Assembly (NCBI RefSeq): GCF_002860365.1
Contig: NZ_NMWT01000001.1
Coordinates: forward strand, 1 to 64,000
Length of the DNA stretch: 64,000 bases
Source: Bifidobacterium parmae
Lineage (GTDB): Bacteria > Actinomycetota > Actinomycetes > Actinomycetales > Bifidobacteriaceae
Reading direction: 5' to 3'
Position numbers and translations under genes: made by a program. A model generated the notes under the pieces. The model was not told the DNA's origin. It ran no database searches and saw nothing but the letters and a program-made list of their open reading frames with translations. Positions 60,950 to 64,000 of this stretch are shown piece after piece. The stretch's first letter is position 1, and each line of letters starts with the position of its first letter.

Positions 60950-61136
60950 TTCGCCCCCGCCGGCGGTGATCGGGAGGCGGTCATATGATTCGCCCCCCGC
61001 CGGCGGTGATCGGGGCCGGCCATATAACTTGCCCCCGCTGGCGGGGGCTGTCAGCGAAGCTGACTGGGGGTGGTCGAAGCCAAGCCTCTGACCACCCCCA
61101 GTCGTGTTCCACACGACAGCCCCCGCCAGCGGGGGC
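60950..61136. repeat. Dispersed palindromic element with two leading half-units
   Basis: The complete element is at 61031-61136: GCCCCCGCTGGCGGGGGC and GCCCCCGCCAGCGGGGGC at the ends, GTCAGCGAAGCTGAC inside, GGGTGGTC / GACCACCC in the centre. Before it, GCCCCCGCCGGCGGTGATCGGG (two lengths: near 60954 and 60993) repeats as truncated left ends. It separates the Usp gene from the convergent OsmC gene. Confidence 0.85.
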
Positions 61137-61189
61137 CCTTTCGTCCGTCCTGCTTACAGTCCCTCGTCAGAGGGCCGCTTTCGTCCGCC

Positions 61190-61603
61190 TTACTTCTTGA
61201 TCGTCACTTCCATGCGGACGGGGGTCTCCTGCACGTAGGTGTGCTTGACCGTGCAGCCCTTGTCGATGTGGCGGGTGATGCGCTCCTTGAGCTTGGCCGC
61301 GTCCTCGTCGCTCAGATCCGAGCCGGTCGCGTCGACGACGACCTGCTCGTCGAAGTTGATGTACGCGTCGTTGTCCGCGTCATAGGTGCCGCCGACGACG
61401 ATCTTCGCGCCCTTGCCCTCGCCCAGCGTATGCTCGATCGCGAACTGGCTGGACAGCGCCGCGCAGCCGGCCAGCGCGATCTTCATCAGATCGCCCGGCG
61501 TGAACTGGCCACGATCCTTGCCGAACTTGATGTGCGCGCCGTCCTCGCTGAACGCGTCCCACGAACCGTCCTTGTTGCGCTCGACCCACAGTCGCTTGGC
61601 CAT
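61190..61603 (-). CDS. OsmC family peroxiredoxin-like protein
   Basis: The 137 residues match the OsmC/Ohr family of thiol peroxidases that reduce organic hydroperoxides. The first active Cys is in LAGCAALSSQFAIE and the second in KGCTVKHTYVQETPV. The N-terminal strand region is MAKRLWVERNKDGSWDAFSE. The protein works as an intertwined dimer in family members. GAGGAGTCATC precedes ATG 61603. The gene diverges from thyA by 135 nt. Confidence 0.88.
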   Translation of the reverse strand: MAKRLWVERNKDGSWDAFSEDGAHIKFGKDRGQFTPGDLMKIALAGCAALSSQFAIEHTLGEGKGAKIVVGGTYDADNDAYINFDEQVVVDATGSDLSDEDAAKLKERITRHIDKGCTVKHTYVQETPVRMEVTIKK

Positions 61604-61738
61604 GATGACTCCTCGTCTATCCGTGCGGCGCGCCTGTCGCGTCGCGACCATCTCCAATCTAGCCGAAAACCGTCGTCTTCGCCGCAAACGGCCATCCGCC
61701 GCAAAGCCGACTGAGGGGGTCACGCTACACTGGTGCCC

Positions 61739-62614
61739 ATGGCTTTGACCCCGGAACAACTCGCTGACATCCGCACCCGCATCCCCGCCCGTCCCGAGAC
61801 GGACGTGCCCACCCCGTACGAGGATCTCGTGCGCCGGATCCTCACCGAAGGCACGCTCAAGTCGGACCGCACCGGCACGGGCACGATCTCCCTGTTCGGC
61901 CAGCAGATCCGCTTCGACCTGTCCGACGGCACGTTCCCGCTGCTCACCACGAAGACCGTGTTCTTCAAGGGCCTCGCCTACGAGCTGCTGTGGTTCCTCA
62001 AAGGCTCCTCGAACGTGCGTTGGCTGCAGGAGCGCGGCGTGCACATCTGGGACGAGTGGGCGGACGAGAACGGCGACCTCGGCCCGGTCTACGGCGTGCA
62101 GTGGCGCAGCTGGCCGGCCCCCACGCCGGACGACCCGAACCGCACGATCGACCAGATCGCCAACGTGATGGACCTCATCAGGCATCACCCGGATTCGCGC
62201 CGCATGATCGTCTCCGCATGGAACCCGGCCGAGGTCGAGCACATGGCCTTGCCGCCCTGCCACGCGCTCTTCCAGTTCTACGTGGCCGACGGCAAGCTCA
62301 GCTGCCAGCTCTACCAGCGCAGCTGCGACATGTTCCTCGGCGTGCCGTTCAACATCGCCTCCTACTCGCTGCTCACCCTGATGATGGCGCAGCAGGCGGG
62401 CCTGGAGCCCGGCGAGTTCGTGTGGACCGGCGGCGACTGCCACGTGTACGACAACCACATCGAGCAGGTCCTCGAACAGCTGTCGCGCGAGCCGTACCCG
62501 TACCCGAAAATCGCGATCGACAAGGCCGACTCGATCTTCGACTACGAATACGAGGACTTCCACATCCTCGACTACCGCCACCACCCCACCATCAAGGCGC
62601 CCGTCGCCGTCTGA
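61739..62614 (+). CDS. thyA: Thymidylate synthase
   Basis: The 291 residues make dTMP from dUMP with methylene-tetrahydrofolate. The active site Cys is C174 in [12 protein letters not shown]; dUMP ligands are in [18 protein letters not shown] and the folate region is near [11 protein letters not shown]. It has about 25 extra N-terminal residues over the E. coli enzyme. TACACT ends 7 nt before ATG 61739 (an in-frame GTG at 61733 is unlikely). The dihydrofolate reductase gene follows 44 nt later, the usual partner that regenerates the folate cofactor. Confidence 0.97.
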   Translation: MALTPEQLADIRTRIPARPETDVPTPYEDLVRRILTEGTLKSDRTGTGTISLFGQQIRFDLSDGTFPLLTTKTVFFKGLAYELLWFLKGSSNVRWLQERGVHIWDEWADENGDLGPVYGVQWRSWPAPTPDDPNRTIDQIANVMDLIRHHPDSRRMIVSAWNPAEVEHMALPPCHALFQFYVADGKLSCQLYQRSCDMFLGVPFNIASYSLLTLMMAQQAGLEPGEFVWTGGDCHVYDNHIEQVLEQLSREPYPYPKIAIDKADSIFDYEYEDFHILDYRHHPTIKAPVAV

Positions 62615-62658
62615 CATTACACTTCTGTTCCAGTCCAATCCCACTCAAGGAGTCCGAA

Positions 62659-63327
62659 ATGGAGCATGACAGTAGCCGAAGCGGCTATCACGAACCCGAG
62701 CCCGGGGACGCCGGGCTCGACGAGACCGAGGACTGGGGCGACGATTTCCCCAAGACGTTCTCGGTGAACCTCATCTGGGCCGAAGCCCGCGACAAGGAAG
62801 GTCGTGCGGGGGCCATCGGCCTGGAGGGCGGCATGCCGTGGCATCTCGCCGAGGATATGAAGCATTTCAAGGAGCTCACCGTCTCGCACCCGGTGATCAT
62901 GGGTCGTCGCACCTGGGAGTCGCTGGACCTGCGCTACAGGCCCCTGCCCAACCGCGACAACATCGTCGTCTCCCATGACCACCAGTATCGTGCGCCCGGC
63001 GCGACCGTGGTCGACAGTCTGGAGGATGCGCTCGACCTGGCCCGCCAGGAGGCGATCCCGGACGACGGCCTCGACCGTTCCGAGATCTGGGTGATCGGCG
63101 GCGCACAGCTGTTCGAGGAGGCGCTGCCGCAGGCGAACAAGGTGTTCGTCACCCTGCTCGACGCGGCCGTGGACGCCGACACGTACGCGCCCGACATCGC
63201 CGCGCTCGCGGACGACGACCACGCCGGCTGGCAGGTCGCCGACCGTTCGCCGTGGCTGGAGCCGAAGAAGCCGGAATCCGGCATCGCACGCTACCGTTTC
63301 ATCAAGTACGTGCGTTCGGCGCGCTGA
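62659..63327 (+). CDS. folA: Dihydrofolate reductase
   Basis: The 222 residues reduce dihydrofolate to tetrahydrofolate with NADPH. Core landmarks are IGLEGGMPWHLAEDMKHFKE, VIMGRRTWESL, and VIGGAQLFEEALP. The enzyme is usually near 160 residues; here an acidic N-terminal extension of about 35 residues (EPEPGDAGLDETEDWGDD) and a longer end account for the excess. AAGGAGTCCGAA precedes ATG 62659. It is paired with thyA in one operon. Confidence 0.95.
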   Translation: MEHDSSRSGYHEPEPGDAGLDETEDWGDDFPKTFSVNLIWAEARDKEGRAGAIGLEGGMPWHLAEDMKHFKELTVSHPVIMGRRTWESLDLRYRPLPNRDNIVVSHDHQYRAPGATVVDSLEDALDLARQEAIPDDGLDRSEIWVIGGAQLFEEALPQANKVFVTLLDAAVDADTYAPDIAALADDDHAGWQVADRSPWLEPKKPESGIARYRFIKYVRSAR

Positions 63328-63356
63328 CGTCCGCACCGTCCGCGACGACCTTTCCG

Positions 63357-63392
63357 AAGAGCCTCCCGCACCTTGCCGCGCGGGAGGCTCTT
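63357..63392 (+). terminator. Terminator after folA
   Basis: AAGAGCCTCCCGC and GCGGGAGGCTCTT form a perfect 13-bp stem with a 10-nt loop, followed by CTCGTTGT. Confidence 0.88.
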
Positions 63393-63457
63393 CTCGTTGT
63401 GCCGGTACAATCCTTGTCCGTCGATATCAGATACCGGACCAGCGTAAGGAGCGTGCC

Positions 63458-64000
63458 ATGGCCGAGGAACGCGGCAAGGACCGCAAGCAGAAGAAGTACA
63501 CCGTCATGACCGTGTGCACCGGCAATATCTGCCGGTCGCCGATGGGCGAGATCATCCTGCGCCACTACTTCGACGAGCGTGGCCTCTCCGACCGCGTGGA
63601 CGTCGAGTCCAGCGGCGTCTCCGACGAGGAGTGGAGCCACCCGATCGACCCGCGCGCCGTGCACGTGCTGCGCGAACGCGGCTACGGCGACGAGATCCCG
63701 CGCGACCACTTCGCGCATCGGATCAGCCGCGACGAGATCAACCGCACCGACCTGTTCCTGCCGATGACCGCCTCGCACATGCGCGCATTATTGCGCATGC
63801 TGCCACCGGCGAAGCGCGCCGAGGTCCACATGTACCGCAGCTTCGACCCGAACCTGCCGAAGCCGCCGGCCGGCCGCGAAGACACGATCGACCTGGTGGA
63901 CCCGTGGTACGGCGGCCCGCACGAGTTCGAGGTCGCCATCGATCAGATCGAGGAAGTCGCCCCCTACATCGTCGACTGGGTGGCGAAGCGCCTCGACGCG
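63458..64000 (+). CDS. Low-molecular-weight protein tyrosine phosphatase (partial at the right edge)
   Basis: The visible 181 residues have no stop before the window ends. The P-loop CTGNICRS near residue 20 is the C-X5-R signature of LMW phosphatases, and the general acid Asp is in DLVDPWYGG near residue 149. A short basic N-terminus (MAEERGKDRKQKKY) precedes the core. Family members are about 150-190 residues, so nearly all of the gene is present. Substrates may include tyrosine kinases of capsule synthesis or other signalling proteins; none is indicated here. GTAAGGAGCGTGCC precedes the ATG. Confidence 0.92.
   Translation, partial: MAEERGKDRKQKKYTVMTVCTGNICRSPMGEIILRHYFDERGLSDRVDVESSGVSDEEWSHPIDPRAVHVLRERGYGDEIPRDHFAHRISRDEINRTDLFLPMTASHMRALLRMLPPAKRAEVHMYRSFDPNLPKPPAGREDTIDLVDPWYGGPHEFEVAIDQIEEVAPYIVDWVAKRLDA

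Noticed and set aside
60950-61136. Insertion sequence or transposon end
   Set aside because: There is no transposase frame, no target duplication could be seen, and the unit is only about 106 bp. It is classed as a dispersed palindromic repeat.

Overview
The window looks like a chromosomal segment of a high-GC Bifidobacterium. The evidence is one bifid-type glucose PTS enzyme next to a transcript antiterminator, a 29-residue bS22-type ribosomal protein, actinobacterial two-component and PspC proteins, LSxTG cell-wall sorting signals, and a familiar housekeeping gene set (radA, rpiA, pgm, serS, lysS, gpmA, phoU, serC, thyA, folA). No phage, insertion sequence, CRISPR array, rRNA or replication origin was seen.

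Layout. 0-3.1 kb: end of radA, a small membrane protein, bS22, rpiA and an RNase HI with a long tail. 3.1-12.1 kb: a palindrome cluster, then a six-gene overlapping operon that resembles a heme-uptake locus (HtaA-domain surface protein, lipoprotein/permease/ATPase, membrane-tethered protein, second HtaA-domain protein). 12.1-17.3 kb: pgm, a glucose PTS gene behind a RAT/terminator leader, and its PRD antiterminator. 17.3-20.4 kb: lipid kinase, palindrome array, serS, tRNA-Ser. 20.6-28.9 kb: membrane glycosyltransferase-like and acyltransferase genes, and a PspC-domain sensor kinase/regulator pair divergent from a PspC membrane protein. 29.1-34.6 kb: hydrolase, DUF4125 and TPR-DUF4037 genes, the last carrying interspersed palindromic elements inside its coding sequence. 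35.1-42.1 kb: surface PAP2/5'-nucleotidase fusion, MFS transporter, tRNA-Pro, lysS. 42.2-51.1 kb: an accessory block of unfamiliar genes with zinc ribbons, a degenerate beta-lactamase fold, an orphan VirD4-like ATPase and an XRE regulator. 51.1-64 kb: menA, gpmA, phoU and a degenerate SenX3-type kinase, serC, two cell-wall hydrolases, tandem Usp, OsmC, thyA-folA and a tyrosine phosphatase.

Two signals recur across the window. First, intergenic regions carry palindromic units in tandem with fixed periods (52 bp twice, 61 bp once). Their sequences are unrelated but their architecture is the same. Separately, a 105-120 bp palindromic element is dispersed in six copies, two of them within a gene. 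Second, many genes have a -10-like hexamer ending 6-8 nt before the start codon, as expected for leaderless mRNAs. All functional calls come from reading the sequence by eye. Domain edges and start codons are approximate where stated.
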